Shown: one piece after another, positions 46,176-57,185 of the stretch
Layout: each line of letters begins with the position of its first letter
Position numbering within the stretch: position 1 is the first letter of the stretch
Origin: Ctena decussata
Lineage: Eukaryota; Mollusca; Bivalvia; Lucinida; Lucinidae
Reading direction: 5' to 3'
NCBI GenBank assembly: GCA_963989385.1
Contig: OZ022499.1
Location: 37,634,866-37,698,865, forward strand
DNA: 64,000 nucleotides
Made by a program: the position numbers and the translations under genes
Notes under the pieces: generated by a model
Seen by the model: only the letters and a program-made list of their open reading frames with translations
Told to the model about the DNA's origin: nothing
Database searches by the model: none

Positions 46176-49100
46176 ACATTTTATTTTCGAATTGCTTCGA
46201 CCAACTGAAAAATGAAAAGAATACCGCGAGACAATAATCAATGTTAAAACTGTATCTGTGTGGTACAGCTTTAAACAAAGCAGCGTCTGGTCATAACATG
46301 TGTCTGTGGACCATAAATCATTGCTGATTACAAACCGTCAAATAATGATGTAAAAAGCGCTATGTTTTTACATGTCAGTGACCAAACGACACCTGATTTT
46401 TACACATCAAATACTGATTACATTTGGTGAATCTATCAACACCAAGTTATCTTGTAATGAATTAGATTTTTCTGTAATAAAGTTTCATACTTCAAAGTAT
46501 CTGGAATGCGCTGAGTGGACGTCCTTTCGTTTTAACGTGACGTATTGTCTAAGCGCAACGTAGCTATCTGCCGTCTGCATAAAGGCATAAAAAGCTGGTG
46601 ATCAAAAACCGATCGATTACCTATCTAATGCCATTTAGTGAGTGATTGATAGAATGATCTGATTTTAGTACTTTTTTACCAAAGAAAACCAGACAAATAA
46701 AGATTGCGGCTTTAATCGAAGTTTGAAACATGTGGTTGAAAATCGCATTTATTGTGTATGGATACGCGTCCATAATTTGGTCATGGTTTGTCTGTCGTAT
46801 TTACTCGAAAGACAGAACAGTATAAGACACAGATCAGTCTGTGCATACGCGCAAACTAACCACAGACATATACTCCTGTATTCCACATGATCCATGCATG
46901 GATTATATATGCAAACAAGCAAAATACTGAGTAAGCAAAGAAGCGGCTTAAAGTTTTTGGCAAAAAAAAAAAAAACAGTCATAGAAAAATTATCAAGAAA
47001 TTGTAACTCTTCAGATAGAACTATAGCTTTTTGTCACTAATTTAAGGACACTCATCATCTACATGTACTTACCAAAATAAATATTGTAACATTTCCAATG
47101 ACATCTGTCTAGAAGTCCAATTTTAACCACATTTCTAGACGTGTGTCTTATTTTTTTTTATTTTAGCGCACTTAAAGAATCAACAGTCAAAAATAATGAT
47201 CGAAAATATTAGTATAATATATTGGGCAATGAATTAAAAAAAACTGGTTTTGGAAACCACAATACCGCTTACTTTCAACCGTTATCCCACTAACTTGTAC
47301 AATGACTACCCAACCAACTAAAATAGGGGCATATTGGTTTTCAATAATTTATTGCATCGTTTTATTTAAAATGCTTACGATATTATTTTTTTTCCTAATT
47401 GAGTATGGTTTGCCAATAAACTAGCCCGACAACCAGAAAGGTGTTTTGAAATTGTACTTTAAGGCAATATTACATCTTCATAGCTGATGGTGGGAAAAAT
47501 TATGTATGAAGATGCATGTTTGCTGGTATCACTGGCAAACCCTGCACTGACTCACTGCAAATATACTATTTCCAATTTATTTACTTACTTTATCGTTACT
47601 TTATCTTTATTTTTTTATTATATATATTTTTTTATATTGTTTAATCATCAATTTTGTTTTATTTTGTTGTTTGTTTATTTAGTTTTATTTTGTTATATTC
47701 ACCTTTTTTTTTTTTCTTTTTTTTTATTGCCTGGTATCATCATTTAGAAACCGCTACTTCGCTTGCTCAGCCGCTAGACCATTATTCAGATGGTCCAACA
47801 TCGTGTTATCTTTTTAGTATAATTTCTTGTAATTCTTGTTTGTCGTCTCTTTGTCGTATGTCTCATATATCAAATATTTTCATTGAAAACGCGAAAATTT
47901 CGTTTGTCATGTACATGACAAAATTTAACTGAGGCAAAGAAAAAAATATGTAATTGATTATTAGAATAGAGGAAAAGAATCATCGCATTACAAAACTTTA
48001 CGTAACTAATCCTTGTAATCTATTACCACGCCACTCCACCATATTGGCGAAAATGAAGAAAAAATCAGATCGAATGCATTTTATTAAACCATTACATGTA
48101 CATGTAGCGATAGTGTACCCATTAATAGTGGCCATGTCCTTTCGGATTACTGAAATCTTGAAAATGTCGCTTCTTTAGAGAAGTTACAAGTGGATTAAGT
48201 GCCTATAGAGGCTTGAACCGGGATTAAGATCACTGTATTTGTAATTGATAATTCTCGTTCAAAAACACGATAAGTGAATTAGCAGTTATCCAATTCTCGC
48301 TTTTATATGCGGAAAATCAATTCTATTGATGTTTTTATTTGGTTGTAAATATACTTATAACACCTTAATATTGATAAAACGGTGCTAACAGTGATAATTG
48401 TTGATGAAAATAAGGTTCGCGGTGATCAAGGTGATTTGATAAACTTTCGTGAGAAGAAACTTTAACTCCGTTCTCTGTGAGGATCAACGCGTAAATGACA
48501 GAATTTGCTCCCCAAATAAGGAATATACATATTCTTTATTTTTACTTGTTTCTGTAAAGGTTATGCACGTGGGGCGTAGGGGTGAGGCAATAAAAACAAA
48601 ATATCAAAATATCTTATTAACATCATGATCGTAAAGTGTATGACTAGTGAAAAAAACACACAAAAATAATAACAGTAATATAATACTGTTGTTGCTTTAC
48701 AAAGACAAAAGAAGGATAAATGAAACCAATTGTGGATATTTATTTATTTATTCTCTATAAAGGCAATTCATTTTTCTTCACTTGTTTTAACAGAACAATT
48801 TAAACATAATTTTAAAAAGATGTTATTTTAATTATTATTGAAGAACGAAGTAAAATGTCCCATGAAGAACAATCAACAAATTCTCCTCATAGCTACATTT
48901 TATATATGGAATCACAGGACAGGCCGACTTATAAGAAACCAGAATTTTACAAAATTTCTGATAGCTAATATCTATTATTATAGTGGGTTAAAATACATTA
49001 AATGTAATTATTCAATTTAATTCAGTTGAATTAGCTGGCAAACAGAAAACTTAAGCCTGTAACACATATTACACAATATTTACTTTGAAGGAAAAGACTG

Positions 49101-49707
49101 TTTAAAGAACTTATCTTCGTAATTGTTGTGCATGTTCAGTATTGTGAAAAAAATATATTTGTAAGACTGCGGTTTGGCCACTTTTAGGAGTTTTGGAAAA
49201 TTCTACTAACTTATCTTTTACAAACTTTTGAGCTGAAACATTGAACTGATGTAGTTTATATACATTTTAGTCAAATAGCATTTTCATAGATCTAGTGTGG
49301 CTAGCAATTTTCAGACCCTTGGATTTTTTATTTTCAGGCGGGAATGGATTTGAGCGTTACTTGGCTGGTTTAGCATTTCTGCAAAAGGCCAAATTAGTAG
49401 ATTTATTTTTGTTGTTGTTTTTTTTTGATTGCTGTATTAACGAGGAAACATGCGTTATGGAGAATCGATTCGTCGATGTGTTTTATGAAACAATAAAATG
49501 TAAAATAGAATCGATGTGTTTTATGAAAAATAAAAAGTAATATAAACAAAATGTTAGTACACTTGTGAAATGATTTGTACTTCGGAATTAGTTCAGCTTT
49601 CTCTGTTAATTTGTATAATCTGCAGCCGTACAAACAATTAAATGCTATAGTATAAAACGAAATTGTTTCTAGTAGGCGCTTGAGGCTTGTGTAGGGGAAC
49701 TGCAAAA

Positions 49708-49815
49708 TTGAGCGTTTATTATGAGTGTTTTTTTTTTGTTGTTGTTGGTGGTGGTTTTTTTCGTTTTGTTTTGTTTTTGTTTTTTTCTTTTTGAGCGTTT
49801 ATTATGAGTGTTTTT
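49708..49815. repeat. Direct repeat of GAGCGTTTATTATGAGTG in T/G-rich DNA
   Basis: The 18-mer GAGCGTTTATTATGAGTG occurs twice about 84 bp apart, each followed by a run of T. T-rich low-complexity sequence lies between. Confidence 0.7.
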
Positions 49816-50982
49816 TGTTTTGTTTTGTTTTGAAGGGGTGAGGGGTGGAGGAGGGCGGGGTTTTCCTCTTATTTTGTGTCTTATTTTGTGTTTGAGAAAT
49901 TTAAAATTTCTGAGGAAAAAAAGAGAAAACATACAGTGCATTATATATTGTCTATATATATAAAAGCATCTTTGATTTCATTTATTATAGTTTCACTTGC
50001 TTCAAATGCCGGCATTTTTTTATCTGTCTGAATCTTAATCACCTTTCACTTTTAATTATCGTTTAGGCTATATTTTTCGTTTGCTGTTTGCACACTATTA
50101 AAAATTAGAGTAATTCAGCTTTCATTAGTGATAAAGAACACAAATGTTATTATCAGTTTTTGCATTAGTTGCTAAGGATTTTTTTATTCATTTATTTAGT
50201 GCATTACTAAAATTTAATGAATATTGATGGTATTCACACAAATAAAAAAATATATAATCTATTTATTTTTTAGTGAATATTTAGTCATTAGTTTCAATCA
50301 AGACCTTTGCATAAAAGTTCAATGATAGAAACCTTGACCAGACCTATATATGTTTCTTTAAGTTCTTTTCTTTCTCTCTCTCTATCTCTTCTTTTCTTCT
50401 GATGTTCTGATGTACTAAAAGTTTGAAATAAGAAATGAAAATGGATTACACCAAAAGCTCGCATCAAATATATTTCCACGCCACACAATACAATGTCATA
50501 AAAAGCATGTTATACGTCATTCAAAGCAGCGACATGAAACAAGTGATTTTGTCATATAGTGTCATAATTATTCTATTTTGCCTTTTATTGCTACTTAACT
50601 AATAGGGACCAGAAATAAATAACTTTAATAATTAATTCTGATGCAGGCTCAGAATATAGACACTTTATTAAGAAACATAAAAGAAAGAAGTAATAAAAAG
50701 GGGTATAACTCAAACGTCGGGAATTTTTATGCGTTTCACACTATGAGAAGGCGTGAAAACTGACATATACATGTAAATGGAGTTCTTCAATAATTATCAG
50801 AATTTATTTAGTTTTATATTATTTTCTGCACCATGTATATCTTATTATTAATTGTCAAAACTACATTTTTGTCAAGTGTTTGATGCACCTGCAGAGAAAA
50901 GGCAAATTTGAATTTTAAGAAATTCAATCCGGCACATTACATTGTTCTAATCAATTCAACAATGTTTCCATACGAATGTGGA

Positions 50983-51041
50983 AACCAAGATCAGACAGCG
51001 CGAATGCACTGAAGCTGCATTCGCGCTGTCTGATCTGGGTT
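50983..51041. repeat. Perfect short hairpin, AGATCAGACAGCGCGAATGC arms
   Basis: AACC(A)AGATCAGACAGCGCG pairs with CGCGCTGTCTGATCTGGGTT around ACTGAAGC. The outer GATCAGAC resembles the dispersed hairpin family, but the inner arms differ. Confidence 0.82.
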
Positions 51042-51430
51042 GTGTGTCTCGTTCTTTCGAAAGCTGAGGGCAGGATGATTCTGGTACAATTTGTATGCAA
51101 TAAAATCGTGGCTTCTCACAGCATTCTATTACGGGAGCAGTTTTAAGTCATCGAAACAAGATATTTTTTTTATAAAAATCAGCAAAACCGTCTTAAAATA
51201 GTATAAAAGACTCCCCTTATCCAGTGCTAGTTTCTGAATGACGACCAAACAGTATATACGTGACTTTTTTTTTTTCAAATTTGTCTCATAATAAAAATTT
51301 TCTAGGTTTAGAATTATTGAAGTCAAAATAGAAAAAATCAGCTAAAAAAACTGTTTACTGACAACACATTTAATGTCATTTGCGGAATAACGTATCGGTT
51401 TCTGAGACCTTTACAGATATACCTTCGGTC

Positions 51431-51457
51431 CGTGTGTGTGTGTGTGTGTGTGTGTGT
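51431..51457. repeat. (GT)n microsatellite
   Basis: About 13 GT units followed by a T run. Confidence 0.95.
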
Positions 51458-51739
51458 TTTTTTTACGATGTTCCCCCGCACCTCAGCAGAACGTATCCCA
51501 AATATCCGCCATACTGTATACAGATGTATTATATTAGGGAGAAGAACTCTATAAGCGTGCAGCTTTCGTTCTAATCCCAAGCTGTATTGTATACTATATA
51601 TGTAGGTATGTTACAATTTTTAAAATGAATAAAAAATGTTTAAACCAACGTATCCCATGGCCGCAGTACGGGGCACCGTGCGTCCGTCCAAAATGACAAA
51701 ACCGTTTGACAGCGCACTTTTGATTAACAGAATGTACAG

Positions 51740-51985
51740 TTAGTGCATTCTTTTAATATTAAATGCAAGAATGCACTTACTAGAGACAGTGCATTCTTTA
51801 AAATATAGCGCAAGAATGCACTGACTACAGAGAGTGCATTCTTTAACATATTGTGCATGAATGCACTAGTCAGTGCATTCATGCACAATATGTTAAAAAG
51901 AATATGTTTAAAATTATTTTAATATGTAGTCAAGAATGCACTGACTACAGACAGTGCCTTTAACATATAGTGCAAGAATGCACTG
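51740..51985. repeat. Array of AGTGCATTC/GAATGCACT hairpins near exon 1
   Basis: Ten or so copies of AGTGCATTC or its complement GAATGCACT alternate at intervals of about 25-35 bp. They form nested hairpins; the strongest is GTGCATGAATGCACTAGTCAG with its mirror at 51855-51895. The array lies 170-410 bp inside the intron from the exon 1 donor. Confidence 0.85.
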
Positions 51986-52027
51986 AATAGAAACAGAACG
52001 GATGGGTCTAAAATGATGTCTTAATGA

Positions 52028-52075
52028 CAAATAGTGAAGAAACTGAACAGTCTGATCTCGGTCTTCTATGCTCAA
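52028..52075. repeat. Worn member of the AAACAGTG hairpin family
   Basis: AAATAGTGAAGAAACTGA with ACAGTCTGATCTCGGTCTTC keeps the outer blocks of the 39.8- and 43.4-kb hairpins but lost most of one arm. Confidence 0.5.
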
Positions 52076-52151
52076 GCTCTTTTCTCTGACTGTTTGTCTC
52101 GCGTTACTAACTGCAGCATTGTGTAAATATAGAAGACCAAAGGCAACTTAC

Positions 52152-52735
52152 CGATTTTTAGCGGCAGCAGCCCTATCTCTCTGACGCCTGTTCTTGAACC
52201 AGTTTCCCACCTGAGTGGGGGTAAGGCTAGTGGCCTGGGCTAGCTCTCTCTTCTTTGTAGGGTTTGGATACGGATCTTGCAAGTACCATTCTCTGAGAAG
52301 GTTCCTGGTTCGTTCCTTGAAACAGTGCGTTTTCTGCTCCCCGTCCCAGATAGTCCTTGGAAGAGGGAACTTCTTTCGTACCCTGTATTTGTCAACTGGC
52401 CCTAGAGGGCGCCCTCTAAGCTTCTCCGCTTCCTGATAGTGGGATTCGAGCCACATAGCTTGCAACTTGGCATGAGATGCCTTGCCAAATTTGTGACTTT
52501 CTAAAATATGATACAAGTCTCTAAAATTGCCGGTATGGAAGCACACGAGACAGCGGGCCCGGAGGATGGATTCATGCTTGTTCAAAGCCTCACAAGCACT
52601 CGGATTAACTGGAAGAGACCATAAGAAGCGACCAAGCCTTTCAATGTCCCCGCTTTCTTCAAGCGTCTCACAAACTTGCGCAACTTGCTGAGGTGTAAAA
52701 TGTAACGTCGGAAGCGCGAACATTGTTTTATACAT
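52152..52735 (-). CDS. Six3/6: SIX3/6 (Optix-type) homeobox transcription factor, exon 1
   Basis: It encodes residues 1-194 and two bases of codon 195. Residues about 9-121 are the SIX domain ([47 protein letters not shown]). Residues about 127-187 are the homeodomain, with WFKNRRQR in helix 3: Lys at homeodomain position 50 and Asn at 51, as in all SIX proteins. The stretch [17 protein letters not shown] is diagnostic for SIX3/6 against SIX1/2 and SIX4/5. The protein is a nuclear DNA-binding regulator of anterior head, brain and eye development that often represses through Groucho/TLE. An in-frame TAA lies just upstream. Met1 has a poor context; Met5 (52723) has A at -3 and gives MFALPTLHF, aligning with the SIX6 start, so it may be the true start. 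Cys62 and Cys65 replace small residues usual in this helix. Confidence 0.95.
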
Positions 52736-53433
52736 TAGTTATTCCAAGTTTATGTCAACATTTCATAGAAGACAAACGCAATGGACGAGTTTTCCACACC
52801 AGAATTATTGTGTCTCTTATAAAGCAAATGTTTAATTCCAAACAATATTTTCAAACTCACTAAATATCGCAATAAATAGAATAATAATGTCACTTTTCCA
52901 TGCCAAGTGTCCGTAAATCTATATCGTGCGCTGTTCTTCTTCGCAGGAATACTTGAAAGTTATAATAATCGCAAATGATGACATAGACACGCTTTTATAT
53001 TTTCTTTTCTCACTGTCATACGTTAGAATGTATTGATGAACATCTTAGTGTCATTTATTATACATCTCAATTTTGATATCGCCAATACTACACCATACCA
53101 AGTAAGTAGGAGGAGCAAACCATTAACACCGTGTCAAAACTATATCTTTCTATTATTATGGTAGTATTATCGCTTTTCATATCGGCAATAACTTGTCTTA
53201 GGATTGGCCGATGACATTATTTTTTCGATAAGGTAACCATGGCGAGCTTGTCAATCATGCGCGGTGGATTGTCAGTCATATTGGAAATCTACAGCAGAAA
53301 ACCACGTGAGTTGTAAGTAGGCGGGACTTGCCTATCGTTTCATGTTTTATTTTCACCACAATACATTGCTTTACTGAAAGGAATTTATTTCTGTTTTGTT
53401 CTATAATTTCAGTTATCGAAAATAGTTGAATTT
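52736..53433 (-). promoter_or_regulatory. Upstream flank of SIX3/6 with a possible TATA box
   Basis: On the minus strand TTTATAAG lies at 52822-52815. That would place a start site near 52785-52795 and a 5' UTR of roughly 50-60 nt. An inverted CCAAT (GGATTGGCCG) lies at about 53199. No further coding exon is visible upstream. This is inference from short motifs only. Confidence 0.3.
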
Positions 53434-53597
53434 GCCAACAGCATAGATCTAGATGAGGCGGCTCATAACGAGCCGCCTCATCTATATCTACGTTGTTTGC
53501 GTCTTAGAACTCTCGATGTGTTAACGCTAAGATGAAACTATTTTTTCTGAAATTTTGCAGACGCAAGATTTGTTGTCTGCTTTTAGCGCTTTTACAG
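53434..53597. mobile_element. MITE copy with GATGAGGCGGCTC hairpin, upstream of SIX3/6
   Basis: The strong hairpin (53434-53500) pairs AGATGAGGCGGCTC with GAGCCGCCTCATCT. It is followed by GCAGACGCAAGATTTGTTGT and CTGCTTTTAGCGC, the inverted body of the 26171-26382 element. It sits about 0.7 kb upstream of the SIX3/6 start. Confidence 0.78.
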
Positions 53598-54501
53598 GTA
53601 ATCGGCATTTGTTTTCACACAATTATGCCCAGCATCTCAAACATGTGTCAAAGTGGACTCTTCAATCACGCGAACTGGACATGCGCATTTATCGTATGAG
53701 GTAGATTGTTGTGTAAGAATTATTTGTTTGACTTGAAATGCGGCAAGAAAGTGTAGATTCAGAACATACGCCGCATTCTGCTGTGTTTCTGCTGCATTTC
53801 GGGCCCACTCTACTTACACAGGCCCATGTTATGGGATGCTATATACATGGGTTAATGTAGGTTTGTGCAACAGTTCGTGTTTAATTCTAATTTACTGAAA
53901 CAAATATTTTAATATAAGCCTACTTAAAAATTGTGCTTAATTAATATCATTTGTCTGAGTTTCAAAATTTATAGCGAAAGACACTTTGGTATGTGGTACA
54001 GAGTTGTTCTAAAACAACTTAATATTACTTTATTCTGTAGTCAGTAACATTTCACACAGAAAGTGTGCGCATTTTCCCCGTAAAGTTATTTTCTTTTTGC
54101 CCTGTTGTGTAGTATTGTTATAAACAATGCATTGTTATAATCGTTGTTTGCAAGTCATTTCTATAGAACATTTAGTTGCTGACAATAAACACGTCTTATT
54201 TATTTATTTATTTATCTACCGTCTTCTTATTTATTTATTTATTCGTTTATCTATTTATTTGTTTAAAACTAGAGGAAAATGAAAATATTTAAAATATTTC
54301 AGTTGATTGTATTTGAACCAATTTCTGCATTTGTACTGCCTCTTTTTACGTGTTTTGTGTATGAACTTTTTTAATCCAATTTTCGTAATGATGTTACCCA
54401 GGAGTCTCAGCGTAACGAATCCGTAAGATGCATCTCCCGGCACCGAGTTAGCCCGTGTCCTGTCTTCTCCAATTCCGAACGAGCTGTTTTAACAGCTAAA
54501 A
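53598..54501. other. Upstream intergenic DNA
   Basis: AT-rich with a TTTA-type low-complexity stretch at about 54200-54265. No gene or repeat family that I can support. Confidence 0.4.
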
Positions 54502-54618
54502 TTGCAGTTGCGGCTATAGTTCAAGCCATTAAATAGCTTGAACTATAAAACTGCAGTTGCGGCTATAGTTCAAGCTATTAAAATAGCTTGAACTATAGCC
54601 GCAACTGCAGTTTTGCAG
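54502..54618. repeat. Hairpin of CTGCAGTTGCGGCTATAG repeats
   Basis: One direct and one inverted copy of TGCAGTTGCGGCTATAGTTC and AAGCTATT make a perfect stem of about 32 bp with a very short loop (around 54577). A third, direct copy precedes it. Confidence 0.82.
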
Positions 54619-55087
54619 ATATATTCTCGCTGTCTCGATTGTCACCCAAATTGTAAAACTACTGCACATTACTTTGTTTAATTTTGTAAAGATCCATTTA
54701 TATTTAAACAATATCTCAGTCAAAATTCAGACATGATCGAATCAGAGACTGAAGATAGACAAAAAAATCAGACATTTCCATTTTCATTACAGTTACATCT
54801 TCGAATTTTTTAGGCCATTCAGTTCTTGGACTGGTGTTAACATTGATTTATATGTACATAATAGGGAAAATAAATTTATCATATGCCGTCGCTGTTATTC
54901 AGTGGATAACGTCGTGTGATAAAAATCGTATGACCACACGTGTAATAACACTTGGGCGCGTACACGTAACGTCATTGACAACGTCCATGTCAACAATGCA
55001 TTTTCTTATTAAAATAATGTTCGTTTTGAAGGCGTTAAAATCCCATTTTAAAGGGCCATATGATAAACAGAATCTTACACTCGTCGT

Positions 55088-55148
55088 CACTTCATATGAA
55101 ATTTATGAAACTTGCCCATGGCTCGTTTCATAAATTTCATATGAAATG
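55088..55148. repeat. Hairpin, TTCATATGAAATTTATGAAAC arms
   Basis: TCATATGAAATTTATGAAAC is mirrored by GTTTCATAAATTTCATATGA around TTGCCCATGGCTC. Confidence 0.8.
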
Positions 55149-55420
55149 ATCACTTGTATAAGATCCCCTATATAAGCGGGATAAACTTTCAAAATGAAAC
55201 ATAGAGAAAACAGTACTTCAATTTCCCCAGCAAACAGCTGTTAAAATCTGATAAGCACACATATCAAATACACATAATTACTTCCACGATTTGGAAGTAA
55301 ATAAAGGGGAGAGTGATAGACTGAAAAGTAGTCATTTCTTTTCATAAAACCATTTCACGTAAAAAATTCTTTCAGATTGGCACCGATCCCTATAGTACCA
55401 ATCGTGAATGAAAATATCAG

Positions 55421-55553
55421 CAACAACAATAATAATGATAGAAATAATAATATTTAAAAATTATTATTACTATTTTCATTATTATTATTAATATTGTAAT
55501 TATTATTATTATCATTATTGTAATTATAATTATTATTATTATCATCATTATTC
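55421..55553. repeat. ATT/AAT-rich microsatellite region
   Basis: Interrupted AAT runs followed by ATT, TTATTA and TATTATC runs. Confidence 0.85.
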
Positions 55554-55639
55554 AAGTCTTGAAGGTGCAGAAAACAAACGGTACCTTTTCCAGAAATTTG
55601 ACCACCTAATTTTGTAAGAAAAAAACAGTGCCGAGGCAA

Positions 55640-55695
55640 CAATATAGACCCAGATCAGATTGCGGTCTGATACGAATCTACACTGTTTTCAATCA
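55640..55695. repeat. Short hairpin remnant, AGACCCAGATCAGATTGCGG
   Basis: ACAATATAGACCCAGATCAG with GTCTGATACGAATCTACACT and GTTTT resembles the AAACAGTG hairpin family with a reduced loop. Confidence 0.55.
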
Positions 55696-55979
55696 CATTA
55701 AGCGTTTTATAGAACGGCTTCCAATTAATAGATATATAAAATAATAAGGGATACGTTGTGCGACGGTTTTGAAAATATATATCAATTATTATTGAAGAAA
55801 TAGTCACATTTCTTATGACGCGTCCCCACACTGTATGAAATGCCAGGAATGATTGCGTTCAAAAGGTTTGTATAAAAAGTATTATTTCATGAGTCTCAGT
55901 AATGAAACGATTTAGTGAAACCATGATGTATTTCCAAACAGTGTAGCAACTGATAAAACTGTTCTTTTCAAGTTAAGGT

Positions 55980-56140
55980 AAATTGGTATATGTTCAAGGG
56001 AAGCAACACCGCCATTTTCATTTTTGCCTCCCTTCCTAATGGGTCAACTCTTAAAGAAAAGAATTTGCTCCCGTAGGAGCAAATTCTTTCCTTTAAGAGT
56101 AGACCTGTTTTGGTAGGGGAAGCAAACAGGAAGTCACATA
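55980..56140. repeat. Repeat with AAGAATTTGCTCCCG hairpin
   Basis: ACTCTTAAAGAAAAGAATTT with GCTCCCGTAGGAGC forms a perfect stem (56047-56101). Outer blocks CAAGGGAAGCAA and GGGGAAGCAAAC are weakly inverted. A partner lies at 32346-32470. Confidence 0.72.
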
Positions 56141-56247
56141 CGTTCTTTCCTTTGCAAAATATGGCAGAAAAACATGATAGTATTCCAATATCTAATGTTA
56201 CTTTCTATTATTTGTGTACTTTTTCTCTCATATAAGTGATTCGGGTC

Positions 56248-56495
56248 CAGGCCCCGAGGTTATTAATTTTTTTTCATGCTAAACTGAGCATGAAAATAAC
56301 TGTACTTATCAATAATTTGCTATTTTTTAGCAGGTAAATTATTGATAAGTACAGTTGTTTTCATGCTCAGTTTAGCTGAGTATGAAATTTTCTCTGCTTA
56401 TGAATATGAACTAGTTGGCATTTTCATATTTATCAGCAGAGAAAATTTCGTGCTCAGCTGAGTTAAGCACAAAAAAAATATAACCTCGGGGCCTG
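56248..56495. mobile_element. 248-bp MITE, CAGGCCCCGAGGTTAT ends, two internal hairpins
   Basis: Ends CAGGCCCCGAGGTTAT and ATAACCTCGGGGCCTG are perfect inverted repeats. Inside are two more hairpins: AACTGTACTTATCAATAATT with its mirror, and TTTTCTCTGCTTAT with its mirror. CATGCTCAGTTTAGC-type arms link them, so the element folds as a cloverleaf-like structure. Confidence 0.85.
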
Positions 56496-57185
56496 TTTGG
56501 ACTCGTATTTCATAGTTTAGCAGAGAACTTTTAAACTTTAATGAGAAATGAACGTATTTATGAAAAAATACTCAAATTGACCACTGTATCAGACCCTGAT
56601 AGTCAGACTTTATTCTACACGTGAATTGAAAGTTTTGCTGAAAACAAATTCCACTGCCAAACTTTGCTTATTGTCCTTCATTTAATATATAAACTTACTA
56701 ATATACAACCTCAAATATTTCAAAATTGATACGACACCAACAGAAAAATTCGAAAATGGTGTTTGATATGTAAAACTTGATATAAACAAATATAGCTGGC
56801 CGTTCATTATTCCGAAATCAAAGGGGTCCGATACAAACTTGTTAGAAACAGTATATAATGAAAAACAGAGCATACCCAATATGTGTATCATAGTATATAA
56901 TGACTGGTGCTAATTATTCAAATAAAAGCTTTAGAATATGAAAACATTTATATTCAACCAACCTGGGATATTGTTGAAGAAGGCCAAGGCGCTAATATGT
57001 ATATAATAGTTGATAGTAGTACAAAACTGTGAGAAAATGTGTATCAAAACCCCCAGAAAAAGGTTCATGTCTCGACCATGTGGAGTGGCTCGCAAAAAAG
57101 CACAGAAATTGGTTTACACAATACATGTATTTTATTTGAAACTGAAACATACATGAAGTGAATTCAATAACATGCACATGTGAAT

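Larger units (their letters stand above)
33564..52151 (-). other. Six3/6: SIX3/6 intron (18,588 bp, phase 2)
   Basis: The donor CG|GTAAGT (exon edge at 52152) and the TTTTCAG|A acceptor (edge at 33563) are both canonical. The position, just after the homeodomain, is where SIX3/6 genes usually have their intron. Its contents are listed separately: MITEs, a tandem-repeat transposon, hairpins and microsatellites. No second host gene is recognisable within it. Long stretches with nothing that I can identify are 36948-39120, 41022-43416, 43488-45838 and 46074-50982. Confidence 0.85.

Noticed and set aside
52148..52152. SIX3/6 ending at the TAA just after the homeodomain
   Set aside because: That TAA lies inside a canonical donor (GGTAAGT), and a matching phase-2 acceptor joins to a tail with the family's KNRLQ continuation.
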